DNA of 64,000 nucleotides. Origin: Nitrospira sp. GTDB taxonomy: Bacteria; Nitrospirota; Nitrospiria; Nitrospirales; Nitrospiraceae. The stretch is taken from assembly GCA_024330925.1 (NCBI GenBank), contig JANDJK010000002.1:1-64000 (forward strand), in the 5' to 3' direction. The number at the start of each line of letters is the position of its first letter. The stretch's first letter is position 1. Under the pieces are notes generated by a model. It ran no database searches. It was not told the origin of the DNA and saw only the letters and a program-made list of their open reading frames with translations. Position numbers and translations under genes: made by a program. Shown here in pieces: positions 35,666-44,873 of the stretch.

Positions 35666-37033
35666 TCACATCATGACATGGGAGATAGGCCCAACGGACG
35701 CTAGTTCTCGCCCCGTTTCCGAGCCACTTACTGATTCATTCAAAGCGAGATCGGTGGTGTCGTGCCCAACGACATATCGTTGGGCGAGCAACAATGCAGC
35801 CAGACGAAGAGATGACGCTGGCTCAATGTCTTCGGGAACCCGCTGGCCGACCCCCCAATAGGACAGAGGAAGGCCGGTTTGATACGCCACCTCATAGATG
35901 GTTCCAAACGACTCCGCTTCATCAAGCTTGGTGAACAGAAGGTGCAACGAGGGCAGCACTTTGGTCCGATCAACGAGGGCGCACAGTTCGCCTGCTCGTG
36001 CAAACGCTGGCAGGACCAGATGCGCGGTCACCACCCAGCTCTCACTCAGCATCTGATAAAGTTCCACCGCGACAGACACATCATCACCCCGAACTCCCGG
36101 CATATCGACCAGCACCAACTGTGCCTTGCCATAACGACGCAATCCATCCCGCAATTGCCGCGGCGACTTGGCCACCGCGAACGGCACGCCGAACGTCCGT
36201 GTGTACCGCCGCAACTGTTCCACCGAAACCTCCTGACAGGCATCAAAGGTGACGACAGCAACGGAACGACGTCGCTTCAAACGGCAGCGAGCAGCTAACT
36301 TGGTCACGATCAACGTCTTGCCCACCCCGCTGGGACCAAGGACCAAACACACGGCCCGACCGTTCAGTTGATCAAGGCAATCGCCCTTGATCAAAACCCG
36401 ATGGGCAATTTCTTGGCCAAGAGCCCGGACGAGCACCTCCTCATTGTTGGCATCGGCTTCCTTCAGTCTCCGTCGCAGATCGGTTCCCAGTAACTCTGCC
36501 GACGCAGGATGCATACCTTGCCGAACAAACGAGCGACATAACCGGTCCAGTGCCGTCACCGACGACGAAAAAGCCGGTTGCGTTTCCGGCAGCAACATTT
36601 GTCCCAGCAGACGACTGACCTCCCCTAATTCGGTGCGCAGATGCCGCAACCGTTTGCGCCGCCACTCCACACCCGAGCTCACTGTCCTGCTTGATGATGT
36701 GCCCTGCTCAGGAAGAAGGGGAGCATCTGGTTCCAGGGCACATCGAAGCACAGAGCGAAAATCAGAAACAGCGGTCAGCCGATCGGACAGCCTGGCATCG
36801 GCTTGACGCGGTTCTTCTCTTGGTGATCTCTCTTGAGGAGGAGCCACTGCAGACACGACAGGCTCCTCACAGGCGGCCATGACTTCCAGGACAGGGCGAT
36901 CGAACACCCGCAATGGCCTATCCCTGTCCCACACTTCCCTGGAGGACAGGATGATCGCATCTGGCCCCATCTCTTGTTTGATCGCCCGCAAGGCATCCTG
37001 CATGCTTAAGGCATGAAACGTCTTTACCTTCAT
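35666..37033 (-). CDS. flhF: FlhF, SRP-type flagellar placement GTPase, divergent
   Basis: FlhF is an SRP-family GTPase that sets the position of the flagellum. The first 20 residues (KTFHALSMQDALRAIKQEMG) and the G1 loop (LGPSGVGKT, 232-240) are normal, as is G4 (TKLDE, 368-372). Two motifs deviate: at G2 the usual D-T-Y-R-I-G-A is DACQEVS (264-270), lacking the arginine; at G3 the usual DTAGR is DMPGV (310-314). GTP hydrolysis may therefore be altered. At 455 residues it is within the family range. ATG follows GAGGGTAGCC. Confidence 0.93.
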   Translation of the reverse strand: MKVKTFHALSMQDALRAIKQEMGPDAIILSSREVWDRDRPLRVFDRPVLEVMAACEEPVVSAVAPPQERSPREEPRQADARLSDRLTAVSDFRSVLRCALEPDAPLLPEQGTSSSRTVSSGVEWRRKRLRHLRTELGEVSRLLGQMLLPETQPAFSSSVTALDRLCRSFVRQGMHPASAELLGTDLRRRLKEADANNEEVLVRALGQEIAHRVLIKGDCLDQLNGRAVCLVLGPSGVGKTLIVTKLAARCRLKRRRSVAVVTFDACQEVSVEQLRRYTRTFGVPFAVAKSPRQLRDGLRRYGKAQLVLVDMPGVRGDDVSVAVELYQMLSESWVVTAHLVLPAFARAGELCALVDRTKVLPSLHLLFTKLDEAESFGTIYEVAYQTGLPLSYWGVGQRVPEDIEPASSLRLAALLLAQRYVVGHDTTDLALNESVSGSETGRELASVGPISHVMM

Positions 37034-37042
37034 CGGCTACCC

Positions 37043-39139
37043 TCACGACGGCTGCGCGAGCTCGGCATCGATCCGCACCGTATCGAGCGATTGGAGGCGC
37101 ACCCGCATATCCACTTCATTAAGACCAATAATCGGCACAGTCGGGAGCGTGCGATCAGTCAAGCGGCGCAGATGTCGGCGCAACACTTGCGAACAGAGCA
37201 CAACCGGCTGGTACCCTTGTGACGCAACCCGTTCGGCCGCCTGTTTCAACCCACTCAGCAGCTTATGCGACAGAGCTGGGTCTAGCAGCAACGAGCCACC
37301 AGGCGGAAGGCTGCCCGCCTGCTCCGCCAAGGATCGGTCCAAGAGCGGATCCAACGTGATGACCTGAAGCGTTCCATCCGGCGCCTGATACTGTTTGGTA
37401 ATCGTTCGAGCCAACGCTTGACGGGCACACTCCGTGAGCGCATCCGGATCTTTGATCGTTGCGGCATGGTCTGAAACGGCTTCGAGAATGGAACGGAGGT
37501 CGCGGATCGGAACCCCCTCCCTGAGCAGATTGCTCAAGATCCGCACCACCGTTCCAAGAGGCAGCAATGTCGGGATCAACTCTTCCACTAATTTGGGGCT
37601 TGTTTTCCCGACTTCATCGAGCAGGGTCTGAACCTCCTGCCGCCCAAGCAGTTCGTGCGCGTGACGCTTAATGATCTCGGATAAGTGGGTCGTCATCGCC
37701 GAGGCGGCATCAACTACTGTGAACCCCGCCAACTGCGCCTGTTCGCGCAGGTCTTCGGCAATCCACAACGCCGGCAGGCCAAACGCTGGTTCTTTCGTTG
37801 GAATGCCCTGCACCACCCCCCGTTGACCTGTCCCTGGATCGATAGCCAATAGATGCCCTGGCAATACCTCGGCTTTGGCTACCTCCACGCCTTTTAATAG
37901 CACGACATACTCGTTCGGCCGGAGCTGCAGATTGTCGCGAATATGAATGGGCGGAACGATAAAGCCCATCGACTCGGCAATCTGCCGTCGCAATCCCTTG
38001 ATTCGATCCAATAGGGCATTTCCGGTGGTGCCTTCAACAAGACCGATCAAACCATACCCCACCTGGAGTTCCATCAGCTCGAGGGGTGTCACTCGCGTCA
38101 CCCCTTCCTCTGCCTTAGAAGCCGCTGGAGCCGTTGCAGCCGCTTCGGCAGTTCGCTCCTCCTGATGGAGGCGATACGCCATCCATCCCGCCAACGCGCC
38201 CAATCCCAAAAATGCACCGTGTGGCAGACCAGGCACCAGCCCTAGCACAAACAGGATCGAGGCGGCTGTACCGACAGCCTTCGACGACGTCAGCAACTGT
38301 CTGGTGATCTCTCCACTAAGATCAGTCTCGGCAGCAGCGCGCGTGACGACAATGCCAGCGGCTGTAGAAACGATTAAGGCGGGAATCTGAGCAACCAAGC
38401 CTTCGCCTACGGTTAACAGGGTATAGGTTTGCGCGGCCAGCGCAGGGCTCATACCCTTCTGAAGAATCCCGATGGCTAAGCCGCCGACGATGTTAACCAG
38501 GATAATGACAACAGCAGCAATGGCATCACCCCGCACAAATTTACTCGCGCCATCCATCGCGCCATAGAAATCGGCTTCCTCCGCAATTTCCCGTCGTCGC
38601 CGTCGTGCCTCGGCCTCATTGATCAATCCCGCATTCAGATCGGCATCGATACTCATTTGCTTGCCTGGCATTGCATCCAACGTGAATCGCGCCGCAACCT
38701 CAGCCACGCGACCAGCGCCTTTGGTCACCACCACAAAGTTGATGACCACAAGGATGCAAAACACCACCAGCCCCACAGTGTAATTGCCACCAACCACGAA
38801 ATTGCCAAATGCCCTGATGACTTCGCCGGCTGCGCCAACCCCTTCGTTGCCATGCAACAGAATCAACCTGGTCGAAGCAATGTTGAGCGACAGCCGCAAG
38901 AGAGTGACCATCAGCAAAATGGACGGAAAGACTGAAAACTCAATGGGCCGTCGTACCTGGAGACCGACCAACAGAATGATGACAGACAGAGTGATATTGA
39001 AACTGAGCAAGAGGTCTAGCAAGAAACGGGGGAGGGGCAGCAACATGACCATCAAGATGGCCACAACGCCCATGGAAATGATGATGTCGGAATGTTTGAC
39101 GAACGGCGCGCGCTGAATTGGTTCAACCTTGGTCGACAT
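37043..39139 (-). CDS. flhA: Flagellar export gate protein FlhA
   Basis: FlhA forms the nonameric export gate ring. About eight membrane segments occupy residues 20-320, with the conserved cytoplasmic FHIPEP-region block IDADLNAGLINEAEARRRR and ASKFVRGDAIAAVVIILVN between them, followed by a long soluble C-terminal domain. Length 698 is standard. The gene lies between flhB and flhF; a 54-base gap separates it from flhB. The ribosome site is weak (AAGAGATC, about 9 bases upstream). Confidence 0.97.
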   Translation of the reverse strand: MSTKVEPIQRAPFVKHSDIIISMGVVAILMVMLLPLPRFLLDLLLSFNITLSVIILLVGLQVRRPIEFSVFPSILLMVTLLRLSLNIASTRLILLHGNEGVGAAGEVIRAFGNFVVGGNYTVGLVVFCILVVINFVVVTKGAGRVAEVAARFTLDAMPGKQMSIDADLNAGLINEAEARRRRREIAEEADFYGAMDGASKFVRGDAIAAVVIILVNIVGGLAIGILQKGMSPALAAQTYTLLTVGEGLVAQIPALIVSTAAGIVVTRAAAETDLSGEITRQLLTSSKAVGTAASILFVLGLVPGLPHGAFLGLGALAGWMAYRLHQEERTAEAAATAPAASKAEEGVTRVTPLELMELQVGYGLIGLVEGTTGNALLDRIKGLRRQIAESMGFIVPPIHIRDNLQLRPNEYVVLLKGVEVAKAEVLPGHLLAIDPGTGQRGVVQGIPTKEPAFGLPALWIAEDLREQAQLAGFTVVDAASAMTTHLSEIIKRHAHELLGRQEVQTLLDEVGKTSPKLVEELIPTLLPLGTVVRILSNLLREGVPIRDLRSILEAVSDHAATIKDPDALTECARQALARTITKQYQAPDGTLQVITLDPLLDRSLAEQAGSLPPGGSLLLDPALSHKLLSGLKQAAERVASQGYQPVVLCSQVLRRHLRRLTDRTLPTVPIIGLNEVDMRVRLQSLDTVRIDAELAQPS

Positions 39140-39193
39140 AAATGGCTTGATCTCTTAGAACCGCCGGGATTAGTCCCGTCATTCCGTCAGTGG

Positions 39194-40291
39194 TTACAAA
39201 CCAGTGGCCCCCATCCCAGTCGCCATCCCCCTGGCGCGATAGACGAACGCAAGGATTTCGGCCACCGCACGATAGAGGTCCGAGGGAATTTCTTTTCCGA
39301 CATCCACCAACGCAAAAAGGGTCCGAGCAACAAACTTGTTCTCGACCACCGGTACGCCATGGTGGCGGGCCACTTCACGAATCCGTTCGGCTACTTCCCC
39401 GGCTCCTTTCGCCACTACATAGGGAGCCGCCATACGGGACGCGTCGTACTTAAGCGCCACGGCCAAGTGCGTAGGATTTGTCACCACAACATCGGCGGTC
39501 TTGACAGCCGCGATCATCCGTTTCTTCGCAAACTGCCGCTGGACGGCTCGAACGCGGCTTTTCATCAGCGGATCTCCTTCTGTCGATTTAAGCTCTTCTT
39601 TGATTTCTTCCTTCGACATGCGCAAACTGCGCTCCCATTCATACCGCTGATAGAGATAATCCAACCCGGCGAGAACTCCGATCGCGCCACCGACCGCCAA
39701 GGCCGCCTTCAACAACAGCCATCCCGTCACATGCAGCGACGTACCGAAGTCCACATCACTTAACCCCGGCACCAGAGGGACATCCCGCCGCAACACGGCA
39801 AATCCGATCCCCGTCACGATTGCAATTTTCAGTAGCCCCTTGAGCAGTTCCACCAGAGAGCGGAGCGATAGTAACCGGGACACCCCTTTAAATGGGTTGA
39901 TGCGGCTAGGATCTGGCTGCAGCACATCGGGTCTCCAAAGAAACCCTGTTTGGACGACCGTTGCCGCCCATCCAACCAGGAGAAGCCCGCCGGCTATCGG
40001 CAACGTCACCGCCAACACGTTCCTGCCAGCTTGGATCACTCGTTCATGCACCCGCTCGACCGTCAAGTCGTTGTGCCAGCCATCCGACAACGAAAGACTC
40101 AACCCTTCCCTCGTCATCTCAATCATCGTCTGCAGGCTAACCGGCAACATCGCAGCGAACAAACCGATGCCCCCCAGTAGCACAGCGGCAGTGGAGAGAT
40201 CGCGACTCCAGGGCACCTGCCCCTTTTGGCGCGCTTCCTCCTTACGTTTCGGTGTTGCTCGCTCAGTTTTGTTGCCGTAGTCTTCAGCCAT
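39194..40291 (-). CDS. flhB: Export switch protein FlhB
   Basis: FlhB switches export from rod/hook to filament substrates by self-cleavage. The cleavage site NPTH occurs in DVVVTNPTHLAVALKYD, so autocleavage should be intact. The N-terminus is the usual basic KTERATPKRKEEARQKG, followed by four membrane segments. Length 365 is normal. It overlaps fliR by eight bases. Confidence 0.97.
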   Translation of the reverse strand: MAEDYGNKTERATPKRKEEARQKGQVPWSRDLSTAAVLLGGIGLFAAMLPVSLQTMIEMTREGLSLSLSDGWHNDLTVERVHERVIQAGRNVLAVTLPIAGGLLLVGWAATVVQTGFLWRPDVLQPDPSRINPFKGVSRLLSLRSLVELLKGLLKIAIVTGIGFAVLRRDVPLVPGLSDVDFGTSLHVTGWLLLKAALAVGGAIGVLAGLDYLYQRYEWERSLRMSKEEIKEELKSTEGDPLMKSRVRAVQRQFAKKRMIAAVKTADVVVTNPTHLAVALKYDASRMAAPYVVAKGAGEVAERIREVARHHGVPVVENKFVARTLFALVDVGKEIPSDLYRAVAEILAFVYRARGMATGMGATGL

Positions 40292-41072
40292 GTCCCATCA
40301 CCCTGACGAGCCGCTCGATCTCCAATTCCAGCCGCTCGATTTCTCCCCCCAGCAACCCAACAACAAACGGCATCGCCAACGCGAGCATCACTAATCCACC
40401 TGCGATTGTGATGGGAAAACTGAGCACGAAGACATTGATCTGGGCGACCGCCCTCCCCAAGATAGCCAACAACACATTAGTGACGAGGACCGTGACCAAG
40501 ACCGGCGTGGCTAATTTGAGTCCAATAACGAACATCTCGCGAGAGAGGTATACAATTTCCTCACCCCATCCCATAGGAAGCAGCATCCCGAATGCGGGAA
40601 TTGCATCGTAGCTGGCCACGATGGTTGAGACGACCAACACGTGGGCGTTGAGCGACAGGAACACCAGTAAAGCCAACAGCGTGAAGAACCGCCCAATGAC
40701 CGGCATGTGGTGCGAGGTGGCCGGATCCAAGAGCTGCACGACGCCGAATCCCATCTGCATCCCCACGACGTCGCCGGCGAGTTCAAGCGCGCCGAAAAAC
40801 AGCCGTACCGCTAGGCCGATCGTCAAGCCGATCGCCAGCTCGCCAGCGAGACCGGCCGCCAGAGCAACGGGGTCGAACGGAACGGCGGGGAGACGAACGA
40901 CCGGCGCCAGCACGGCGCTCAACGCCAAGACCAATAGCACCTTGACCTTCGTTGGAACGGCGTGTCCGCTCAAAATTGGCAGCGCGGCGAGCAACCCGCC
41001 AACTCGCACGATCAGCGCCAGAAAGGATTGCCATTCCGGCAACAAGATCTGAATGGTCTGTGTCAACACCAT
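40284..41072 (-). CDS. fliR: Export apparatus protein FliR
   Basis: FliR is part of the export gate core with FliP and FliQ. The 262-residue polytopic protein shows PILSGHAVPTKVKVLLVLAL and GELAIGLTIGLAVRLFFGAL. It begins five bases after the fliQ stop. There are no unusual features. Confidence 0.95.
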   Translation of the reverse strand: MVLTQTIQILLPEWQSFLALIVRVGGLLAALPILSGHAVPTKVKVLLVLALSAVLAPVVRLPAVPFDPVALAAGLAGELAIGLTIGLAVRLFFGALELAGDVVGMQMGFGVVQLLDPATSHHMPVIGRFFTLLALLVFLSLNAHVLVVSTIVASYDAIPAFGMLLPMGWGEEIVYLSREMFVIGLKLATPVLVTVLVTNVLLAILGRAVAQINVFVLSFPITIAGGLVMLALAMPFVVGLLGGEIERLELEIERLVRVMGHG

Positions 41073-41077
41073 AAGCC

Positions 41078-41347
41078 TTAGCGGATGTAGAGCGGGATAT
41101 CGGCCAACAAATTAACCGTGAAGGTTGTCAGCACACTCATCATCCAAGGAAAAAAGAAGAGCAAGGCCCCAAACAGCACTAAAATTTTGGGAACGAACGT
41201 CAGCGTCGCTTCGTTCAACTGCGTCATTGCCTGAAAGGCGCTCACAACTAGTCCAACCACGAGGCTCAAACCAAGAATTGGTGCTGCGACCAACAATGTT
41301 GTCTCCAGCGCTTGTCGTCCCACCTCGGCTACCACTTCAGGCGTCAT
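41078..41347 (-). CDS. fliQ: Export apparatus protein FliQ
   Basis: A two-helix membrane protein of 89 residues (TTLLVAAPILGLSLVVGLVV and FVPKILVLFGALLFFFPWMM) belonging to the FliPQR export gate. The motif SAFQAMTQLNEATLTFVPK is characteristic. ATG follows CGAGGTAGGATCC. Confidence 0.95.
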   Translation of the reverse strand: MTPEVVAEVGRQALETTLLVAAPILGLSLVVGLVVSAFQAMTQLNEATLTFVPKILVLFGALLFFFPWMMSVLTTFTVNLLADIPLYIR

Positions 41348-41431
41348 GGATCCTACCTCGCTTGTTTATGCACAGCCTTGCCTTGCTCATTAGTCGACCA
41401 ACAGGACTCCTCCTTTGCCTGCCAGCTATCG

Positions 41432-42217
41432 TCATTGAAAACTCCGAACCATCGACCCCACAACCAAGTACCAGCCATCGGCGAGCACGAAGAGCACTAA
41501 CTTAAACGGCAGGGAGATCACCACCGGCGGGAGCAGCATCATCCCCATGGACATGAGAACGCTGGCGACCACCATGTCGACAATCAAAAAGGGAATGTAG
41601 ATCAAAAAGCCAATCTGGAAGGCGATGCGCAGTTCACTCAGCATAAATGCGGGAATGATGACATGAGTCGGAAGATCCTCCACTTTCTCCGGCTTGGGCA
41701 AGCGGCCCAAATCGATAAACAGTTCAAGATCCCGCTCCCTGACCTGGCGCAACATAAACCCACGGACAGGTTCAATACCTCTCGTCCATGCCTCTTCATA
41801 CGAAATCCTCTCAGCCATGAGGGGCTGAAGTGCCTCGGTATACACAGCCTGTCCCACCGGAGCCATCACGAAAAGAGTCAAAAACAAGGCCAAAGATAGC
41901 AGCACCTGGTTCGGCGGCACTGTCTGGGTACCGAGCGCCTGACGAAGAAAAGACAGCACGATCACAATCCGCGTGAACGACGTCACCATGATGAATAGCG
42001 CCGGCGCCAACGACAGTACTGTAAGCAAAATGAGAATTTGGATGACGGCAGCGGTTTGTTTGGGTGAATCGGAACCAAGATCAATGCTGATGGTGGCACC
42101 CGAGGCCCATGTGTCGGTCGTGGGCCAGCAGCACAACAGGATCGTGAGCATCATCATAGCCCATAGTCCTGTACCTGTGACCCATCTGGAACGGCCGAAT
42201 CGCTTAATGTCCGTCAT
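41432..42217 (-). CDS. fliP: Export apparatus protein FliP
   Basis: FliP forms the core pore of the export gate. From the ATG at 42217 it is 261 residues, with a cleavable N-terminal signal (LWAMMMLTILLCCWPTTDTW) and the core TSFTRIVIVLSFLRQALGTQ, PNQVLLSLALFLTLFVMAP and VSVLMSMGMMLLPPVVISLP-like end (here ASVLMSMGMMLLPPVVISLP). The longer frame upstream lies inside fliO and is not used. It overlaps fliO by 14 bases. Confidence 0.95.
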   Translation of the reverse strand: MTDIKRFGRSRWVTGTGLWAMMMLTILLCCWPTTDTWASGATISIDLGSDSPKQTAAVIQILILLTVLSLAPALFIMVTSFTRIVIVLSFLRQALGTQTVPPNQVLLSLALFLTLFVMAPVGQAVYTEALQPLMAERISYEEAWTRGIEPVRGFMLRQVRERDLELFIDLGRLPKPEKVEDLPTHVIIPAFMLSELRIAFQIGFLIYIPFLIVDMVVASVLMSMGMMLLPPVVISLPFKLVLFVLADGWYLVVGSMVRSFQ

Positions 42218-42599
42218 GGAACTCCCGATGGCGAAACAGGGTAGGGAACAGCCCGAAGAACCAATCCATCGGCCGCGTAACAGCCGGCGGCTGGGATGAC
42301 GGCTCTTCCAACGCCAACCACTCGCGCACCTTTTCCGTGTCACTTACTCGCCCCAGTGGCACCAAGTCCGTCGCGGTGGCGCCGACAACGAAATACTCTC
42401 CTGCCACAGCCACCACCGCAATGGTCTTCCGGGGAGCAATGGATTCGCTAGCCACTACCCTCACCAGCGCGCGCCCCCCGGTCGGAGAGACTCTTCTTCC
42501 AACCAATCGCTTGCCAGCGGCCGCCGCAAGCACCATCAACGCCAACACGACAACCAGAGCCGACACTGTGCGAAGGAGGCTGTCCCAAAAATCGATCAT
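42204..42599 (-). CDS. fliO: Export apparatus assembly protein FliO
   Basis: A 131-residue protein with one membrane segment near the N-terminus (TVSALVVVLALMVLAAAAG) and a cytoplasmic part containing VASESIAPRKTIAVVAVAGE and YFVVGATATDLVPLG, the recognisable FliO pattern. FliO assists FliP assembly. ATG follows GGGGGGGAG, and the gene lies 17 bases after fliN. Confidence 0.88.
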   Translation of the reverse strand: MIDFWDSLLRTVSALVVVLALMVLAAAAGKRLVGRRVSPTGGRALVRVVASESIAPRKTIAVVAVAGEYFVVGATATDLVPLGRVSDTEKVREWLALEEPSSQPPAVTRPMDWFFGLFPTLFRHREFHDGH

Positions 42600-42616
42600 C
42601 TCCCCCCCGTTGTTCG

Positions 42617-43006
42617 TCAGCCAAGCTGTTGAACCCGCTCCGCGGCACTGATGACCTCTGTCAAGCGGATGCCAAATTTTTCGTTAACCACGACAACTTC
42701 GCCCTTAGCCACCAATTTGTTGTTTACCATCACATCCATCGGTTCTCCCGCCAATTTATCCAGCTCAATCACCGACCCTTGCGATAATTGAAGCAGATCA
42801 CGAATGGCCATCTTTGTTGAACCGACGTAGACAGAGACGTTCATGGGAATATCAAGGAGAAACTCAATATTTTTGGGGGTCCCCGCTGGTTCAGCGTTTT
42901 GAACGGGCGGAAAGGACGCCGGTTGTGGAGTGGCAGCCGCGCTACCGTCGCCTCGGCTGGGCTCCCTTTTTCCTCCCCCTTCGGGCACTGCTTCAGGTTC
43001 CACCAT
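42617..43006 (-). CDS. fliN: C-ring switch protein FliN
   Basis: FliN forms the lower C-ring and anchors FliH-FliI at the base. The 129-residue protein has a Pro/Ala-rich N-terminal linker (residues 1-45) and the SpoA domain: LLDIPMNVSVYVGSTKMAIR, LLQLSQGSVIELDKLAGEPM and EVVVVNEKFGIRLTEV. ATG follows CGGAGT. Its FliH partner in this cluster has an unusual N-terminal receiver domain. Confidence 0.95.
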   Translation of the reverse strand: MVEPEAVPEGGGKREPSRGDGSAAATPQPASFPPVQNAEPAGTPKNIEFLLDIPMNVSVYVGSTKMAIRDLLQLSQGSVIELDKLAGEPMDVMVNNKLVAKGEVVVVNEKFGIRLTEVISAAERVQQLG

Positions 43007-43030
43007 ATTCGTGACTCCGATGGCAAACTG

Positions 43031-44005
43031 TTAGTTGAAGATCTTCGTAATGCGGCAAGCATGGTTGCCCCGATACACACCGGGGGTTCCTTGAAATTTC
43101 CGGATACCTTCTACGTAGCAATCCAGTAGATCACCCGGCCGCTGGTCTAACAGAATCACATCACCGGGTGAAAAATTCAGAACATCACGTAACGTGACCG
43201 TCGCTGTCCCCAGACGTACCGACACCGTGAGCGGACACTCTTCCAGCTTTTCGCGAAAGCAAGTCGCCCACGCACTGTCCTGCTCGACTTGATCGGACAC
43301 CAACCCCGAATACAGTTTTTCTTTGATGGGTTCCAACATCGAATACGGATAGATGAGAAAAAAGTCGCGCCCCCCATCTCCTAGAAGCGCTTGGATCGTC
43401 ACGACCACCACGATTTCGGACGCCGTCACAACCATGGCAAACTGAGGGTTGCTTTCCGACCGCACATATTCCACCTTGATCGGCAACACGGCTTGCCACG
43501 ACTTCTCAAGGTCGAGCAACGCCTGAGCAAGCAATTTCCTGATGATACGCAGTTGGATCGGTGTAAAGTCTCGCCCCTCAGGCTTGACGTGCGTCTGCCC
43601 CTTGCCACCAAAAAAGTAATCGACGATCAAATAGACCAAAAACGCGTCCATGACGAAGAGACCACTGCCCCGTAAAGGATGCATGTGAAACACATTGATC
43701 GAAGAGGGAAGCGGAATTTTTTTCAAAAACTCGCCGAACTTGATGACCTGGGTTCCAATCACGACTAGATCAACCGTTTCTCGCATCATACTTGTCCACG
43801 AGAGGGCTTGGCGTTTGACAAATCGATCATTGACCATTTCCAAAGCGGGCATCCGACCCCTGACAATCCGTTCTTGATTGAGCAGATCATAAGGAGCGAC
43901 GGTGCCCTGCTCCGACGTCGGTACCTTGGGGGTCGTGTCTACATCCCCCGACTCCATCCCTTTAAGCAGAGCATCGATTTCCTCTTGGGAGAGAATTTTT
44001 TCCAT
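43031..44005 (-). CDS. fliM: C-ring switch protein FliM
   Basis: FliM is the middle C-ring protein that binds phosphorylated CheY. The N-terminal CheY-binding-type peptide is MEKILSQEEIDALLKGMES. The core includes RIVRGRMPALEMVNDRFVKR and LRGSGLFVMDAFLVYLIVD, and the C-terminal SpoA domain ends with TVTLRDVLNFSPGDVILLDQ. Length 324 is standard. No cheY gene is in the window. The gene lies nine bases after fliL. Confidence 0.96.
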   Translation of the reverse strand: MEKILSQEEIDALLKGMESGDVDTTPKVPTSEQGTVAPYDLLNQERIVRGRMPALEMVNDRFVKRQALSWTSMMRETVDLVVIGTQVIKFGEFLKKIPLPSSINVFHMHPLRGSGLFVMDAFLVYLIVDYFFGGKGQTHVKPEGRDFTPIQLRIIRKLLAQALLDLEKSWQAVLPIKVEYVRSESNPQFAMVVTASEIVVVVTIQALLGDGGRDFFLIYPYSMLEPIKEKLYSGLVSDQVEQDSAWATCFREKLEECPLTVSVRLGTATVTLRDVLNFSPGDVILLDQRPGDLLDCYVEGIRKFQGTPGVYRGNHACRITKIFN

Positions 44006-44014
44006 ACGGGGAAC

Positions 44015-44551
44015 CTATTGCACGACAAACTCCGTGAAATACGCTCCGCGGACTCCCGGCCTCGACAATACGCCGTTGACACGCTGCGTGATTTCCTCGC
44101 GCAATTGAAACTTGCCTTGGGCTGTCCTCACACTGTTGACGTCCTTGCTACTTAAAAGCACGAGGATGGTATCCCGCACTTGCGCTACACGAGTCTTCAG
44201 ATCGTTCGCAACCGCTTCATTGTCCGCTTCCAGCTTGATGACGATCTTGAGATAGCGAATCTCCGGCGTGTCGGCCAGATTGACGATGAAGGGATCCAGA
44301 TCAACCATGATCCCCGGAGCGGCTGCCGATCCCTGCTTACCAGAATCGTTTCCCTTTCCCGCTCCCTCACTCGCGTGCCCGCCGACGCTCTCGGCCCCTT
44401 TGTCGGCTCCACCTAACAGCTTGATCGTCACCACTGCGCCACCGACACCCATCGCCAACGCCAGAATCGCCACAATGATGATGAGCTTAATCGGGAGTGG
44501 AGGCGCCACCGCCAACACTGCCGTTTCTTTTCCCGCCTCCTCCTCTGCCAT
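44015..44551 (-). CDS. fliL: Flagellar basal-body protein FliL
   Basis: FliL surrounds the stator and stabilises motor function. One membrane segment (IKLIIIVAILALAMGVGGAV) is followed by a Gly/Ser-rich linker and the periplasmic domain with PFIVNLADTPEIRYLKIVIK and LRTAQGKFQLREEI-type end (here VRTAQGKFQLREEITQRVN). At 178 residues it is normal. ATG follows GAGGAGGATTGTT. It is the first gene behind the sigma-54 promoter at 44606-44622. Confidence 0.95.
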   Translation of the reverse strand: MAEEEAGKETAVLAVAPPLPIKLIIIVAILALAMGVGGAVVTIKLLGGADKGAESVGGHASEGAGKGNDSGKQGSAAAPGIMVDLDPFIVNLADTPEIRYLKIVIKLEADNEAVANDLKTRVAQVRDTILVLLSSKDVNSVRTAQGKFQLREEITQRVNGVLSRPGVRGAYFTEFVVQ

Positions 44552-44605
44552 AACAATCCTCCTCGTTCTTTCAGCTCTTTGCTTGCTTTCGCGCCTTGCG
44601 AGATG

Positions 44606-44622
44606 TGCAATGCCTATGCCAT
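44606..44622 (-). promoter_or_regulatory. Sigma-54 promoter for the fliL operon
   Basis: On the minus strand TGGCATAGGCATTGCAC matches TGGCAC-N5-TTGCA; GG (44619-44620) and GC (44607-44608) are 10 bases apart. Transcription would begin near 44,596, about 45 bases before the fliL ATG. It would drive fliL-M-N-O-P-Q-R-flhB and possibly on to flhA-F-G-fliA. Confidence 0.75.
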
Positions 44623-44794
44623 TTATGGAAAGGAATTTCGACGCAGAGCGGTCTCTTGTTCCATCAGTAATTGATGGACTGCGAGGGCAGAGAGGACAAC
44701 AGAGCAGCGGGATGCGTCAAAGAGACTCGCAGTGGTGTCAGAAAACTGACATGTTCCAGCACAGGATAGAGACTACCGCGGGAGACAGGGTGCG

Positions 44795-44832
44795 CGAAAA
44801 CAAGGGTTGGGGCAGACCGGCCAGTCCGCCCC
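44795..44832 (-). terminator. Intrinsic terminator after flgE
   Basis: On the minus strand GGGGCGGACTGG pairs with CCGGTCTGCCCC (44809-44832), a stem of 10-11 bp including G-T pairs, followed by a TTGTTTT tail at 44797-44803. It ends the flgB-to-flgE transcript and separates it from the fliL operon. The rest of the gap between fliL and flgE shows nothing further. Confidence 0.7.
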
Positions 44833-44873
44833 TCCGCCATCCCTCAACGTTCACACAAGTACTAGAGCGTACG

